DNA from: an uncultured Mycoplasmatota bacterium
GTDB taxonomy: Bacteria > Bacillota_I > Bacilli_A > RF39 > UBA660
NCBI GenBank assembly: GCA_948472605.1
Contig: CAOKUH010000031.1
Coordinates: 1 to 13,767, forward strand
Direction: 5' to 3'
DNA: 13,767 bases
Below are positions 12,170-13,767 of this stretch, in pieces (position 1 is the stretch's first letter; each line of letters starts with the position of its first letter). The translations under genes were made by a program, and so were the position numbers. A model generated the notes under the pieces. It did not search any database. It worked only from the letters and a program-made list of their open reading frames with translations, and was not told the DNA's origin.

Positions 12170-13636
12170 TTATAGATGTTTAGTCCTTTGTTGTGGTTGT
12201 TCTGGTTGAACTGGCATCTCATCACAACAAGATATTTTGATTAAATCCAGCATTTCCTTTAAATTTTCTAAGGATTTTCTTACATCTTTTTTTATTTCAC
12301 TACTAATCGCTACTTTAGCAATAGTATTTGCCAAACCATATTGTAAGATATTTTCCAAAACTTTCGGAGCAAAATGCAAACTATCTATTACTATATCGTT
12401 ACAATCTTTTAAACTTCTTTTAACTAAAAATTCCAGTGTTTGTTCTTGTAGCAATTCCCTTGCAGTACACTTATTATCAGAAAAGTTACTGATTCCATTT
12501 AAACAAACAAACGCTTTAGCCATACTAAAGAAAAAATTAGGAGGAACAAATTCATAATTTATGCAAACATTAATCATATCAGTAAAGCAACAAGTAAATC
12601 TTTTATTCTTTACCTCTTCACAATATTTTTTGCAATCTTCTTTAAATGACTGTTTTTTTTCTTCACTCATATTTCCGTAAGAAACTAACATATCATATAG
12701 TTTTTCATAATTTCCAGAGTATGCTGTTAAAAAGAATTTCCTACATAATTTAACATCACTATCACTCAAAGCACATAAAAGACCCATATCTAAAAAGCAA
12801 ATATTACCATCTTCATCTATACAGATATTTCCACTATGTGGATCTCCGTGAAAAACAACTGGTTTATCATTGTACATTGCCCAAAAACTTGACTTAATAT
12901 AACTATTAAAAGCAGTATTAATCTTATCTTTATTCTCATCTGTTAATTCTAATTTATTAATTGTCTGAGTTTTAAAAAATTCCATAACAATTATATTGTC
13001 TGTACAGAAATCTTCATATAGTTTTGGAACTTTAATTTGTTTTGTTCCACTTACTTTCCCATTAACACTATCTGCAAAGTTTTGATATATTTTAATGTTT
13101 TCTTTTTCATGGATAAAGTCTGTTTCTTGCCCAATCCATTCTAAATATAAGTCTAAAGCATGATCGCCACCAGTAAAATTACTAAAGTGGACAAGCTTAC
13201 CAAATCTATGAACAATTTTTCTTATTCTTTTTATATCATCATCAATTGTTCTTGCTACATCTTTTCTTTTTATTTTTATGGCAACTTCCTCTCCAGTTTT
13301 AAGTATTGCTCTATGCACTTGTGATACAGATGCTGAACCAATTGGTTGCTTTTCAATAAAACTAAATATATTTTCTAAATCTGTTCCATATTCTTGTTTT
13401 AGTATTTCTTCAATATCTTCATATCTAATTGGATTACAATTATCACAAACACTTGATAACATCTGTCTGTCATTTTCCGTAAATAAATTACCAAAATTTT
13501 GAGTTGCTAATATTTGAGCTAACTTAATATAAACTATACCCATTTTTTCAGAAAAGTCTTTTATTACTATTCCATTATTTCTTCTTAAAATAAATTTATT
13601 AAATAATAATTTAATCATTTGGATATATAACTTCAT
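12170..13636 (-). CDS. AarF/UbiB/ABC1-family atypical kinase
   Basis: An intact 488-residue protein-kinase-like ATPase. Seen in order: YIKLAQ (37-41), the position of the family KxGQ motif but with Ala for Gly; the loop PIGSASVSQVH (98-108); the nucleotide-binding Lys in VAIKIKRKD (Lys121 or its neighbour); QETDF (170-174), matching the ExD motif; hinge VMEF; catalytic HGDPHSGN (263-270); and metal-binding LDMG (282-285) in place of DFG. Relatives support isoprenoid quinone synthesis and lipid homeostasis at membranes; the Firmicutes role is unclear. The two C-terminal membrane helices found in many UbiB proteins are absent; the end is a Pro/Gln-rich tail (MPVQPEQPQQRTKHL). So it is probably soluble or peripheral, or has lost its end. 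ATG 13636 has GGGTGATT upstream and a -10 at 13672-13667. Monocistronic as far as seen. Confidence 0.9.
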   Translation of the reverse strand: MKLYIQMIKLLFNKFILRRNNGIVIKDFSEKMGIVYIKLAQILATQNFGNLFTENDRQMLSSVCDNCNPIRYEDIEEILKQEYGTDLENIFSFIEKQPIGSASVSQVHRAILKTGEEVAIKIKRKDVARTIDDDIKRIRKIVHRFGKLVHFSNFTGGDHALDLYLEWIGQETDFIHEKENIKIYQNFADSVNGKVSGTKQIKVPKLYEDFCTDNIIVMEFFKTQTINKLELTDENKDKINTAFNSYIKSSFWAMYNDKPVVFHGDPHSGNICIDEDGNICFLDMGLLCALSDSDVKLCRKFFLTAYSGNYEKLYDMLVSYGNMSEEKKQSFKEDCKKYCEEVKNKRFTCCFTDMINVCINYEFVPPNFFFSMAKAFVCLNGISNFSDNKCTARELLQEQTLEFLVKRSLKDCNDIVIDSLHFAPKVLENILQYGLANTIAKVAISSEIKKDVRKSLENLKEMLDLIKISCCDEMPVQPEQPQQRTKHL

Positions 13637-13662
13637 CTTTAATCACCCTAAATCAATTTGAT

Positions 13663-13675
13663 TAGTATTATACTA
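13663..13675. promoter_or_regulatory. -10 box of the UbiB-like gene inside a 13-base palindrome
   Basis: TAGTA-TTA-TACTA is a short inverted repeat. It contains minus-strand TATAAT (13672-13667), about 31 bases before ATG 13636. No good -35 is visible. A repressor binding here would cover the -10; it also lies between two divergent genes. Confidence 0.4.
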
Positions 13676-13725
13676 CAAAATAGTTTTTTTACATATATTT
13701 ATCGTTAAAAATCCAGGATAAAATT

Positions 13726-13767
13726 ATGAAAAAAGTAATTGACAAAAAAGAATGGAAGAAAATAAAA
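13726..13767 (+). CDS. Start of a gene running off the right edge
   Basis: ATG 13726 with AGGATAAAATT just upstream opens a 14-codon frame to the edge, reading MKKVIDKKEWKKIK. It is too short for family assignment. The position, divergent from the UbiB-like gene, and the ribosome site make a real start plausible. Confidence 0.35.
   Translation, partial: MKKVIDKKEWKKIK

Noticed and set aside
12237..12557. Plus-strand frame of 106 codons resembling a membrane protein
   Set aside because: It is antisense to the UbiB-like gene; the hydrophobicity follows from the lysine-rich sense strand. The same applies to 13278-13502 and to 2404-2709 opposite the SDR gene.
1..13767. CRISPR array, tRNA or rRNA genes, transposase genes
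   Set aside because: No regularly spaced repeats, no cloverleaf with a TTCGA-type arm and no transposase or integrase motifs were seen; the mobile-element link rests only on the HTH gene at the left edge.

Overview
The window is very AT-rich. TGA is a stop codon (it ends the 5688-8852 gene) and TGG encodes Trp, so the genetic code is standard. Starts are preceded by GGAG-type ribosome binding sites and promoters are sigma-A-like. Together with the protein families present (ICE-type HTH protein, DUF5680, PnuC, SWIM/SNF2 helicase, AarF/UbiB kinase) this suggests a low-GC Bacillota, most likely a host-associated member of the Bacilli/Erysipelotrichia or Clostridia. The species cannot be told from the sequence. 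No rRNA, tRNA, CRISPR array or transposase was seen.

Layout. (1) 1-1205, minus strand: the start of a mobile-element-type helix-turn-helix protein running off the left edge, preceded by a zinc-ribbon protein of unknown function, with a clear terminator between them. (2) 1266-3997: a zone of gene decay. It holds C-terminal stubs of an ABC permease and a radical SAM protein, a PnuC gene with two homopolymer frameshifts that is fused to the tail of a Cof-type HAD phosphatase, a short-chain dehydrogenase with one frameshift, and a DUF5680 head fused to a 2-hydroxyacid dehydrogenase tail. (3) 4028-9645: an intact core with an unrecognised 500-residue protein, a SWIM-SNF2 helicase of about 1,054 residues, and a divergent unrecognised 226-residue protein sharing a compact back-to-back promoter region with the helicase. 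(4) 9642-10747: a second decay zone with a frameshifted small gene behind two tandem hairpins, an FtsX/MacB-type permease scrap and a TetR-type regulator broken by two frameshifts. (5) 10730-13636, minus strand: an intact class I glutamine amidotransferase of the PuuD type, a small unknown protein, a possible phage-type gene remnant and an intact AarF/UbiB-like kinase. A new plus-strand gene starts at the right edge.

The main biological message is a contrast. The long genes (1,054, 500 and 488 codons) are open throughout, while the short genes between them are cut, fused or frameshifted, many at A/T runs. This fits real degradation by deletion and slippage next to a mobile element better than a noisy assembly. 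The best candidate for something undescribed is the 4028-9645 block: the SWIM-SNF2 helicase with a same-strand orphan and a divergent orphan. A shared function is inferred from position only.
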